From NCBI GenBank assembly GCA_023301665.1, contig JALZUL010000193.1, positions 1 through 5,910 of the forward strand: a stretch of 5,910 nucleotides of DNA, written 5' to 3'. This DNA is from Ascidiaceihabitans sp. Its GTDB lineage: Bacteria > Pseudomonadota > Alphaproteobacteria > Rhodobacterales > Rhodobacteraceae. The stretch's first letter is position 1; each line of letters begins with the position of its first letter. This document shows positions 1 through 5,435 of this stretch, one piece after another. Position numbers and translations under genes: made by a program. The notes under the pieces are model-generated. The model ran no database searches. It worked only from the letters and a program-made list of their open reading frames with translations, and had not been told where the DNA came from.

Positions 1-1084
1 TAAAGAGTTGCGTGAGCTCACGCACATCTTCGGCCTTTTTCCAGCCGTCCTGACCGGCGGTCCAAACGAAGGTTTCGCGGGTCAAAGCGCCCTCAGTCGC
101 TTTGCGCCCCATTGCAGCTTTTGAGAATGGACCGGTTGTTTGGCCATCCACTGCGATGTGCCAGACGTGTTCGACAGGCGGTGGTGGGGGCGGCGCAGCA
201 GCGGCTGGCGCTGCGGCAGCTGCTGCAGGTGCGGCGGCACCCCATGGACCCGCGGCGGCTGCCATTTGCATGCCCAATCCGGCACCCAAACCGGCTTGGA
301 TAGAGGCGGCACCAGAACCATCGCGGCCCAAGGCCTCGGCGGTTTGAAACTGCATGTACTCGTTTAGATTGCCAATGACGCCCATGGACGAACGCTTGTC
401 CATGACTTCTTCGACGGCGGGGGGTAAGCTTATGTTTTCAATGTAAAGTTCTGGCAGGGCGAGGCCGTATTCTGCCAGTTGTGCTTCGATTTCTTTGGCG
501 ATCAACTGGCCCATTTCGCGGGTGTTTGCGGCCATGTCGAGCACGGGAATGCCAGAACGCGCCACGGTGCGCGAGAACTCTTGAACGATGATGTTGCGGA
601 TCTGGAAGCTGATCTCATCCATCGTGAATTCGCCGTCAGTGCCGACGATTTCGGTTAGGAACTTTGCAGGATCAACAACGCGCACGGAATAGGTGCCAAA
701 GGCACGCAAACGCACAGGGCCAAATTCAGGATCGCGGCAAATGATCGGGTTCTTGGTGCCCCATTTCAGATCGTTGAAACGGGTGGTGTTGACGTAGTAA
801 ATCTCTGATTTAAATGGGCTTTTAAAGCCGTGGTCCCAATGCTGTAACGTGGTCATCAACGGCATGTTGTTGGTCTCTAACATATAAAGACCGGGGGTAA
901 AGACATCTGCCAATTGCCCCTCGTGGACGAACACGGCGGCTTGGCCTTCGCGGACGGTCAGCTTGGCACCGTATTTGATCTCGTGGCCTTCGCGTTCAAA
1001 GCGAGAGACCATCGTGTCACGGGTGTCGTCGACCCAGTGGATCACATCGATGAATTCACCGGTTAGAAAATCAAAAATACCCAT
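1..1084 (-). CDS. SPFH-domain protein (YdjI/'virion core protein'-like) with C-terminal GYF_2-like domain, 3' end cut by window edge
   Basis: Translating down from the ATG at 1084 gives 361 codons with no stop before the window edge, so the C-terminus is missing. The start has a good Shine-Dalgarno (AAGGAGA at 1099-1093, 8 nt spacing). Residues 1-240 read as the YdjI-like SPFH branch: it begins MGIFDFLTGEFIDVI, then KLTVREGQAAVFVHEG (41-56), FTPGLYML (62-69) and a helical stretch near 190-235 ending in ISLPPAVEEVMDKR. A Gly/Ala segment (257-280) and an Ala/Pro linker (about 283-303, six consecutive prolines) follow. Residues 308-361 fit a GYF_2/DUF4339 fold (WHIAVDGQTTGPF, later VWTAGQDGWKKAEDV). 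Many relatives carry zinc ribbons at this end instead. No signal peptide or membrane helix is seen, so it is probably cytosolic and scaffolds at the membrane face. SPFH proteins oligomerise on membranes; B. subtilis YdjI works with PspA. A role in the upstream XpaC-TelA system is inferred from position. The family call is firm; the function is not. Confidence 0.9.
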   Translation of the reverse strand, partial: MGIFDFLTGEFIDVIHWVDDTRDTMVSRFEREGHEIKYGAKLTVREGQAAVFVHEGQLADVFTPGLYMLETNNMPLMTTLQHWDHGFKSPFKSEIYYVNTTRFNDLKWGTKNPIICRDPEFGPVRLRAFGTYSVRVVDPAKFLTEIVGTDGEFTMDEISFQIRNIIVQEFSRTVARSGIPVLDMAANTREMGQLIAKEIEAQLAEYGLALPELYIENISLPPAVEEVMDKRSSMGVIGNLNEYMQFQTAEALGRDGSGAASIQAGLGAGLGMQMAAAAGPWGAAAPAAAAAAPAAAAPPPPPPVEHVWHIAVDGQTTGPFSKAAMGRKATEGALTRETFVWTAGQDGWKKAEDVRELTQLF

Positions 1085-1092
1085 AATTTAGG

Positions 1093-1099
1093 TCTCCTT
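1093..1099 (-). promoter_or_regulatory. Ribosome-binding site of the SPFH gene
   Basis: AAGGAGA on the minus strand lies 8 nt before the ATG at 1084. It is the closest match to the Shine-Dalgarno consensus in the window and settles the start, where the encoded MGIFDFL also fits the family's usual N-terminus. Confidence 0.8.
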
Positions 1100-1124
1100 A
1101 GTTGCGGATCAAAACGACGCTGAT

Positions 1125-1157
1125 CAGGTGTCTGTATAACGTCGGTATTGTGTCGGT
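1125..1157 (-). promoter_or_regulatory. Three phased 11-bp repeats (core ACCGAC), probable operator upstream of the SPFH gene
   Basis: On the minus strand three 11-bp units follow one another without a gap: ACCGACACAAT (1157-1147), ACCGACGTTAT (1146-1136) and ACAGACACCTG (1135-1125). The hexamer ACCGAC is identical in the first two units and differs by one base in the third. A period of 11 bp places each core on the same face of the helix. OmpR/PhoB-family response regulators typically bind direct repeats at this spacing, as in the PhoB box. The array lies in the 109-bp gap, 40 bp before the SPFH start, and overlaps the weak promoter-like hexamers. Which protein binds, and whether it activates or represses, cannot be told from the sequence. 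Confidence 0.4.
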
Positions 1158-1160
1158 AAA
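1133..1160 (-). promoter_or_regulatory. Weak sigma70-like promoter candidate for the SPFH gene
   Basis: On the minus strand TTTACC (1160-1155) and TATACA (1138-1133) are separated by 16 bp. Each matches four of six consensus positions. They lie about 50 bp before the SPFH start and within the phased repeats. The 109-bp gap from the lipoprotein gene is much longer than the other spacings downstream of TerC, so an internal promoter is plausible. The match is weak enough to be chance. No stem with a following T-run is visible in the gap, so readthrough from the lipoprotein gene is also likely. Confidence 0.25.
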
Positions 1161-1193
1161 ACGTAAGTGCACAGCACAGACGTCTTTTTGGAA

Positions 1194-2165
1194 TTATGAT
1201 GGCCCTGATATCAGCTCAGTGGCGATTGTGCGAATGATTGGGGTCGCTTCGGGCAAAGACATACCAGCCTGAAGGCGCGGATCGTATAGCATTTTTAAAA
1301 GCAGTTCATCGTGGGTTGTGAGCAGTGCAAATTCATCATCGTCGTTAAAGATCGAGGGGCGCGCGCTTGGGCTGTCATTGGCGAGGCCCATGGCTTGGGC
1401 GAGTTCCTCATGAATGCAAGCAAGGCGCAAAAGATCAGGGTTCTCAGAACGGATGACGGCAACGGCCGCTGTGTAGACGCTGCTGTCTGAACCGGCAGAA
1501 TAGGCGGCGACAGCGCAATAGATGTCGTCTGAAAGATTGCGCAAACTTGAGAGGTTCGCATCGCCAACGCCCGGTAGGCGGCCGATCATAGAGTCGATGA
1601 CTTCAGCGCGGTCGTCTTCGCCGACAAATAGCACGTAGAAGTTTGCAGGTCCGCCGACGGAAACGGGATGCCCCGTGGCGCGGGTCAAGCGGTCGGCGTA
1701 TTTCGCGACATCTGCGCGGTCTGTACGTTGTTGTGATGTAGGAACGGATGCGCCGAATTTGACGGCAAAGCGGATCGGTTCGTTCCAGCGGCGCAGACTG
1801 CCCGACACACCTGCAGGGAGCTGCGCGGTGGAGTATTCATTGAAAAAGGTGATCTGCTGAAAATTGCGCGCCAACATGTCTGCCGTGAACGGTGTGTCTG
1901 GGCCGCCGCCATCTTGGCGTAACAAGCCGCTGGTCAGCTGGTTGGCTTGCACCGAGCGCAAGTAGGTGCGCAGCGTGGCGCTTTGTTCTGAGGTCGCTTG
2001 GGCGACAACAGGGGGCTTGGGGGGAGGAGGGGCCACAACCGCAGGGCGCGCTTGTGGCTTGAGAACTGAGGCAACGGGAACACTTAGGTCACACGCGGCA
2101 AGCGCCCCCAAACAGCCAAAGGCTGAGAGGGCGCGTCGCGTTTTGATCCATATTCCGCTTTGCAC
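1194..2165 (-). CDS. DUF2927-type periplasmic lipoprotein with a degenerate HExxH-like motif
   Basis: The 323-residue product starts at GTG. K8, R10 and R11 precede a hydrophobic stretch, then a lipobox L22-A23-A24-C25, so a signal-peptidase-II lipoprotein anchored by Cys25 is predicted. A proline-rich spacer (37-52, including PPPPKPP) follows. The rest is a globular domain recognised as DUF2927-like from CIHEELAQAMGLANDSPSAR (250-269), SIFNDDDEFALLTTHDELLL (271-290) and MLYDPRL (292-298). H252-E253 in HEELAQ resembles the start of a zinc-protease HExxH helix, but Gln257 stands after Ala256 where the second His is expected at 256, so catalysis is doubtful. Cys217 and Cys250 could form a disulfide. 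The GTG is 6 bp after the TelA stop and lacks a clear Shine-Dalgarno, so translation probably depends on coupling. No in-frame ATG exists that would keep the signal peptide. The exact role is unknown. Confidence 0.85.
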   Translation of the reverse strand: MQSGIWIKTRRALSAFGCLGALAACDLSVPVASVLKPQARPAVVAPPPPKPPVVAQATSEQSATLRTYLRSVQANQLTSGLLRQDGGGPDTPFTADMLARNFQQITFFNEYSTAQLPAGVSGSLRRWNEPIRFAVKFGASVPTSQQRTDRADVAKYADRLTRATGHPVSVGGPANFYVLFVGEDDRAEVIDSMIGRLPGVGDANLSSLRNLSDDIYCAVAAYSAGSDSSVYTAAVAVIRSENPDLLRLACIHEELAQAMGLANDSPSARPSIFNDDDEFALLTTHDELLLKMLYDPRLQAGMSLPEATPIIRTIATELISGPS

Positions 2166-2171
2166 CTGAGT

Positions 2172-3368
2172 TTAGCTTGTGACGGCGTCAGCAACCGCAT
2201 CGCCAAGCCCGTCTTTGCGTGCTTTGGCCGAGGCCAATGTATCGCGCAGGTCAGATTCCATTTTCTTGAGCTCTTGTTCGGCGGCGGCACGTTTTGCTTT
2301 GCCGTCGTCCGCGATTTGCAACGATTCCTGGATTGTGCCGATCAGATCTGCGTTGGCTTGTTTGACGGCTTCGATGTCAAAGACGCCACGTTCCATTTCT
2401 TCGCGGATCATCTTGTTGGATGAACGCAGGTTGGCCGCGTTTGAGGTGAGCAATTCGTTGGTTAAATCGTTCGCATCACGCACGGCTGCTGCCGCTTCGG
2501 CAGAGCGCTGGATGGTGACGGCTTGAGCCAATTGCGTTTCCCAAAGCGGAACCGTGTTGACCAAAGTCGAATTGATCTTTGTGACCAGTGATTTGTCGTT
2601 TTCCTGCACCAAGCGGATTGAGGGCAAGGATTGCATTGTCACCTGACGCGTCAGTTTCAGATCGTGAACACGGCGTTCCAGATCGTCGCGTGCGGCGCGC
2701 ATGTCGCGCAGCTCTTGGGCGACCATGACTTGATCATCTTCGGCGGCTTTGTCGACCTCTGCGGCTTTGGCAGGGATTGTTGTGTTGTCGAGCTCTTCCA
2801 GTTTTTCGGTACCGGCTGAGATGTAAAGCGCCAGCTCGTCGTAGAAATCGAGGGTCTTTTCATACAGTACATCAAGGGATTTGATGTCTTTGAGCAACGT
2901 GTGCTCGTGGCTGAGAAGATCATCGGTGACCTTGTCGATTTGCCCTTGGACGGTTTCAAATTTGGCAGTGAACTTTGCGAAAGGTGCGGCGCGGCCAATC
3001 AGCTTTTCCCACCATGAGCGGTCACGACGTACGTCGAGTTCAGAGACTGAGAAACCACGGATGGTTGTCACGATAGAGCGCAGTGAATCGCCAGCAGGGC
3101 CCACATCTTTGTTGCGCACATCTGCGAGCATGGATTGTGAGATCACTTGCAATTCAGCCTGTGCGGCAGAGCCAAAGGAGACGATGGATTGCGTGCTGGA
3201 CATGTCGATTTCGTCCATGCGCTTGCGAATTTCTGCGCTGACCGGTTCATCGGCTTCGGCCAGAACCACGAGGGCGTTGGCCTCTACAGGTTCGCGCAAT
3301 TCGATTGCTGTGACTTTTTCGATGTCGGCAAGCGCTTTTTCGGCTTGTAGGCGTGTATTCTCTGACAT
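2172..3368 (-). CDS. TelA-family protein (toxic anion resistance protein)
   Basis: The 398-residue product has the landmarks of the TelA/YaaN/YceH family (PF05816): WWEKLIGRAAPFAKF (119-133), QGQIDKVTDDLL (141-152), LLKDIKSLDVLYEKT (158-172), LPSIRLVQENDKSLVTKINS (248-267) and the end of the domain, NADLIGTIQESLQIADDGKA (339-358), with WETQL (276-280) between. It is almost all helix, with likely coiled coils at about 200-245 and 285-395, and has no membrane segment or signal peptide, so a cytosolic protein is expected. Length is usual for the family. The ATG is supported by GAGGGA (3380-3375) 6 nt upstream. TelA-family genes commonly sit beside xpaC-like genes, as here with a 13-bp gap. The biochemical activity is not established. 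The 'tellurite resistance' label comes from plasmid RP4 and should not be taken as the physiological role. Confidence 0.93.
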   Translation of the reverse strand: MSENTRLQAEKALADIEKVTAIELREPVEANALVVLAEADEPVSAEIRKRMDEIDMSSTQSIVSFGSAAQAELQVISQSMLADVRNKDVGPAGDSLRSIVTTIRGFSVSELDVRRDRSWWEKLIGRAAPFAKFTAKFETVQGQIDKVTDDLLSHEHTLLKDIKSLDVLYEKTLDFYDELALYISAGTEKLEELDNTTIPAKAAEVDKAAEDDQVMVAQELRDMRAARDDLERRVHDLKLTRQVTMQSLPSIRLVQENDKSLVTKINSTLVNTVPLWETQLAQAVTIQRSAEAAAAVRDANDLTNELLTSNAANLRSSNKMIREEMERGVFDIEAVKQANADLIGTIQESLQIADDGKAKRAAAEQELKKMESDLRDTLASAKARKDGLGDAVADAVTS

Positions 3369-3374
3369 GTCTGT

Positions 3375-3380
3375 TCCCTC
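3375..3380 (-). promoter_or_regulatory. Ribosome-binding site of the TelA gene
   Basis: GAGGGA on the minus strand lies one base after the XpaC stop codon and 6 nt before the TelA ATG at 3368, which supports that start and tight co-translation of the pair. Confidence 0.7.
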
Positions 3381-3381
3381 G

Positions 3382-4293
3382 TTAAAGTTTGTTGGCGCGG
3401 TCTAGGACGACGCCTTCTTGTTGCAATCGATCGCGCAGCACGTCGATTTCTATGTTTAGATCACTGCGGTCATCCAGCAGCAATTTGGCGGTGCGGGCAT
3501 CGAAGCCTTTGCTAAGGTCATCGAGCAGGCTGGCGTAGTCTGTGCGGGCTTTTTCGTCTTTGGTGCGGCTGTAAACGTCAGCGAATTTGGACGTCGCGTC
3601 GCGCGCGCCCATCAGATAAACGCCAAGGTACTTACGCGCCGCGGTGAGGTCGCGCGGGTCTTCCTCAACAGTGCGGATCAGGTCGCGGGCTTTGTCTTGA
3701 AAGGCGTTGAGTTTCAGCTCCATCTTGCGATCACCGGAACGGATCATCGCATCGGACATTTCAGCAAGGTAGGTCTCGGCCTTGTCCACAACGCCAGCAA
3801 CGCGGTCTTGTTGGTGTGTGTCGATGCCTTCCATGCCCTTGGATTTAAGCGGGTCGATGCCAAAGGCGGCGATGTGAAGGCCGGCGGCTGCGATCCCGTA
3901 AAGCAGGGGGGCGATCAGGCCCGGTTCAGAGCGGTAGGCGGCAAAGGCCACGCCGAGGCCTGTAAGGGCGGATGAGATCATCTTGCGCGGCAGGGCAGGG
4001 CGACGTGCCACTTTGCGGGCGTTGAATTCGGCCTCTGCCGTCAAACCACCGCGCAACAGCCAAGCGGCCAGTGTGAGCAAAGCGGCCGAGATAAGCGCAA
4101 CCGTTAAGCCAATTGCGCCGTCATTCAGGGCGAGGAACACCATAGGGATGGCGGGGATGAACAAGATGTTTGAGCGTGCGCCAACAGGGTCAACTGTGGC
4201 GCGGGCATAGGCCCCATCTACAGAAGGTTCTGAGCGGGAGGTCTCTGACGCGTTGTCATCTGGGCTGAATTTGCCACCGAAACGTTGTGCCAT
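3382..4293 (-). CDS. XpaC-family membrane protein ('5-bromo-4-chloroindolyl phosphate hydrolysis family')
   Basis: The 303-residue product has a polar N-terminus (1-40), then hydrophobic segments at about 43-57, 60-80, 105-121 and 126-146. The first two are clear helices and the second pair less certain. A charged helical C-terminal half follows. The layout and the block RKYLGVYLMGARDATSKFADVY, split here as RKYLGVYLMG (220-229) and ARDATSKFADVY (230-241), fit the XpaC family (PF10112), as does the TelA gene directly downstream. The family name comes from an old X-phosphate hydrolysis phenotype in Bacillus; no phosphatase motif is evident, so the product should not be called a phosphatase. 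I infer that XpaC gives TelA a membrane platform. The ATG follows the micropeptide stop by 2 bp, and the preceding G-run lies inside that ORF, which suggests coupling. Confidence 0.88.
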   Translation of the reverse strand: MAQRFGGKFSPDDNASETSRSEPSVDGAYARATVDPVGARSNILFIPAIPMVFLALNDGAIGLTVALISAALLTLAAWLLRGGLTAEAEFNARKVARRPALPRKMISSALTGLGVAFAAYRSEPGLIAPLLYGIAAAGLHIAAFGIDPLKSKGMEGIDTHQQDRVAGVVDKAETYLAEMSDAMIRSGDRKMELKLNAFQDKARDLIRTVEEDPRDLTAARKYLGVYLMGARDATSKFADVYSRTKDEKARTDYASLLDDLSKGFDARTAKLLLDDRSDLNIEIDVLRDRLQQEGVVLDRANKL

Positions 4294-4295
4294 GT

Positions 4296-4385
4296 TTACA
4301 GCCCCCCAAGTAAGCCGGTGGTCACACCGAACATCAAAACGATAAGGGCCACGTAGGCGATCTTTTGAAACGATTTAGGTCCCAT
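4296..4385 (-). CDS. 29-residue hydrophobic micropeptide (single membrane helix)
   Basis: The ORF runs from ATG at 4385 to TAA at 4298-4296. The product starts MGPKSFQKIAY, and residues 9-29 are an unbroken hydrophobic stretch containing VALIVLMFGV and ending TGLLGGL. Lys4 and Lys8 before the helix predict the N-terminus in the cytosol. Support for translation: a strong purine-rich site (AAGGGGG, 4396-4390) 4 nt upstream, a stop only 2 bp before the XpaC start, and a G-run near its end that would serve as the XpaC Shine-Dalgarno. It could be a small membrane subunit or regulator of XpaC or TerC, or a leader ORF coupling translation to XpaC. I do not recognise a named family. Its size means automated annotation may miss it. 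Confidence 0.7.
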   Translation of the reverse strand: MGPKSFQKIAYVALIVLMFGVTTGLLGGL

Positions 4386-4389
4386 GTGT

Positions 4390-4396
4390 CCCCCTT
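4390..4396 (-). promoter_or_regulatory. Ribosome-binding site of the micropeptide ORF
   Basis: AAGGGGG on the minus strand ends 4 nt before the ATG at 4385. The strength and position of this site are the main evidence that the 29-codon ORF is translated. It is too far from the XpaC start at 4293 to serve that gene directly. Confidence 0.65.
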
Positions 4397-4410
4397 GGGC
4401 AGGAATGGAT

Positions 4411-4434
4411 GCCAACGGCGCGATGGCCGCTGGC
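4411..4434 (-). promoter_or_regulatory. GC-rich stem-loop between the TerC gene and the micropeptide ORF
   Basis: In the minus-strand transcript GCCAGCGGC (4434-4426) pairs with GCCGUUGGC (4419-4411) around a 6-nt loop: nine pairs including one G-U, which is an A-C mismatch on the plus strand. That bias favours the coding-direction RNA. It begins 6 nt after the TerC stop. The bases after it are ATCCATTCC, not a T-run, so it is not a standard intrinsic terminator. It could protect upstream mRNA or partly attenuate transcription into the XpaC-TelA genes. Confidence 0.4.
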
Positions 4435-4440
4435 GGTATT

Positions 4441-5259
4441 TTAGTGCTTTTGGCCGGTGCGGCGTTCAGCGTTCAGTTTACGGCTGTAGCCTGATTGAAT
4501 GACTTCAACGGCGACGAGCACCAAGACTGAGAAGTAGAATGTCGTTTTGGACATTGGGATCACTTCGTAGCCAAAGAACTTAAGGGCCAGTGTTTCGTCG
4601 TGCATCGCGTGGGCGGCGGCTTGACCCGCTTCGCCGAGCAAAACAACACCAACGATCAACAAGATGAACAGGCCAAGGACCTCATACATGCGGTTGGCTT
4701 CCAAAAAGCGCGTTACGCTGTCGGCCAGCAATAGCATTGCGACACCAGAGAGGATGATCGCGATAGCAAGGATCGGGAACACATCGGTGATCGCGAGGGC
4801 AGACAGCACCGAGTCGAAAGAGAAGATCAAGTTCATGATCACGATCAGCATAACGGCCTGTCTGGCTGTTTTGCCCGATTTGTTCTCAACATCCGTATCA
4901 AGGTGTTCAATGGTCAGCATATGGCTGATCTCTTTGACGGCTGTGTACATGATGAAAACACCACCGATGATAAACACCAAAGTGGCAAAGTTGACAGCCC
5001 CCGTTAAGACGCCTTCCCATTGGAAGGTATAGAAGGGTTCGGCCATCGCATCGATCAGTCGGATCATTACAAAGAGCAAGACAACCCGCAGGGCCACGGC
5101 AATGATGATGCCCCAGCGGCGCACCGCGGCTTGTTGTGCAACCGGAGCGCGCTGGCTCTCGATGCTGATGTAAAGCAAGTTATCAAAGCCCAAAACGGCT
5201 TGTAGGAAGCAAAGCATCAGCAAATTGCCGAGGTTTTCGAACGTAAGTAAATCAATCAT
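4441..5259 (-). CDS. TerC-family integral membrane protein
   Basis: The product from ATG at 5259 has 272 residues and about seven membrane helices (near 8-30, 48-70, 84-106, 132-155, 158-180, 191-210 and 238-256). Two intramembrane acidic motifs mark the TerC family (PF03741): GFDNLLYISIE (24-34; Asp26, Asn27) and FSFDSVLSAL (146-155; Asp149). In characterised members such as E. coli Alx and B. subtilis MeeF/MeeY the family handles manganese, exporting it or helping to metalate secreted proteins; the acidic residues are the likely metal site. The short N-terminus MIDLLTFENLGNLLMLCFLQ suits the family. A TTG at 5271 would add four residues, but GGGA (5269-5266) is well placed for the ATG. It is not an ortholog of plasmid terC by position: no TerD-type gene is in view. 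The micropeptide ORF begins 55 bp after the stop, so operon membership is likely but not proved. Confidence 0.92.
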   Translation of the reverse strand: MIDLLTFENLGNLLMLCFLQAVLGFDNLLYISIESQRAPVAQQAAVRRWGIIIAVALRVVLLFVMIRLIDAMAEPFYTFQWEGVLTGAVNFATLVFIIGGVFIMYTAVKEISHMLTIEHLDTDVENKSGKTARQAVMLIVIMNLIFSFDSVLSALAITDVFPILAIAIILSGVAMLLLADSVTRFLEANRMYEVLGLFILLIVGVVLLGEAGQAAAHAMHDETLALKFFGYEVIPMSKTTFYFSVLVLVAVEVIQSGYSRKLNAERRTGQKH

Positions 5260-5265
5260 ATCAGG

Positions 5266-5269
5266 TCCC
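5266..5269 (-). promoter_or_regulatory. Ribosome-binding site that sets the TerC start
   Basis: GGGA on the minus strand lies 6 nt before the ATG at 5259. It overlaps the alternative TTG codon at 5271-5269, so it favours the ATG over the four-residue longer form. Confidence 0.55.
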
Positions 5270-5277
5270 AAGAGGTC

Positions 5278-5302
5278 AAAGGCGTCAATTGTTGATGCCT
5301 TT
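5278..5302 (-). promoter_or_regulatory. 11-bp dyad upstream of the TerC gene (operator or leader hairpin)
   Basis: The arms are AAAGGCATCAA (minus strand, 5302-5292) and TTGACGCCTTT (5288-5278) with a 3-base loop; ten of eleven positions are complementary. The single mismatch is A-C in the minus-strand RNA and G-U in the plus-strand RNA. The element sits 18 nt before the TerC ATG. It could be a protein-binding operator, or a hairpin near the ribosome-binding site that affects translation. On the plus strand it ends in TTTT and resembles a short terminator, but no plus-strand gene is there to use it. No strong promoter hexamers were found in this gap. Confidence 0.4.
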
Positions 5303-5384
5303 TAGCGCATAACAGGGATGTGTAACAATTGCTAAGGAAGCCAAGAAGGGGGAATTTCAACCAATTCTACCCTTAAGGCGTTCA

Positions 5385-5435
5385 TTTGGACCTTTGGTGA
5401 TTATTTGCCCGCTTATCGTTTGTTTGGACCTTTGG
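5385..5435. repeat. 13-bp direct repeat at the 3' end of the pseudouridine synthase gene
   Basis: TTTGGACCTTTGG occurs at 5385-5397 and again at 5423-5435, 38 bp apart. The inner copy encodes the last residues of the synthase (KGPNK region); the other lies beyond its stop codon. Because 38 is not a multiple of three, the copies are out of frame with each other, as a small local duplication or a frameshifted remnant of a longer tail would leave. Confidence 0.5.

Larger units (their letters stand above)
5260..5412 (-). other. Intergenic gap between the pseudouridine synthase and TerC genes
   Basis: This 153-bp stretch is the likely promoter region of the TerC cluster. It holds one copy of the 13-bp repeat and the dyad at 5278-5302. 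I see no strong stem and T-run to end the upstream transcript. The best -35-like hexamer is TTGTTA (5328-5323), but nothing 16-18 bp downstream is a convincing -10, so a promoter is expected here without being located. Confidence 0.4.

Noticed and set aside
102..367. Several short plus-strand ORFs opposite the SPFH Ala/Pro linker.
   Set aside because: The low-complexity GC-rich linker opens all frames. The minus-strand frame runs intact for 361 codons with family motifs.
2881..3405. Plus-strand ORF of 174 codons opposite TelA.
   Set aside because: The minus-strand TelA family match is strong. The antisense product is Ser/Arg-rich with no recognisable domain.
5260..5271. TTG at 5271 as the TerC start, adding four residues.
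   Set aside because: The GGGA site overlaps that codon and is correctly spaced for the ATG at 5259, and the family usually begins near MIDLLT.
5278..5303. Plus-strand rho-independent terminator (dyad followed by TTTT).
   Set aside because: No plus-strand gene is present upstream, and the minus-strand reading as an operator or leader element fits the gene order better.
5332..5385. Minus-strand 17-residue ORF (MNALRVELVEI...) in the gap before TerC, with AAAGG upstream.
   Set aside because: It is very short, not hydrophobic, has no coupling to TerC, and its apparent ribosome site is part of the 13-bp direct repeat. It could be a leader peptide, but nothing in the sequence supports that.
5260..5412. 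Manganese (yybP-ykoY) riboswitch ahead of TerC.
   Set aside because: Considered because this class often precedes TerC genes. The leader shows only one short hairpin and none of the paired internal-loop pattern expected.
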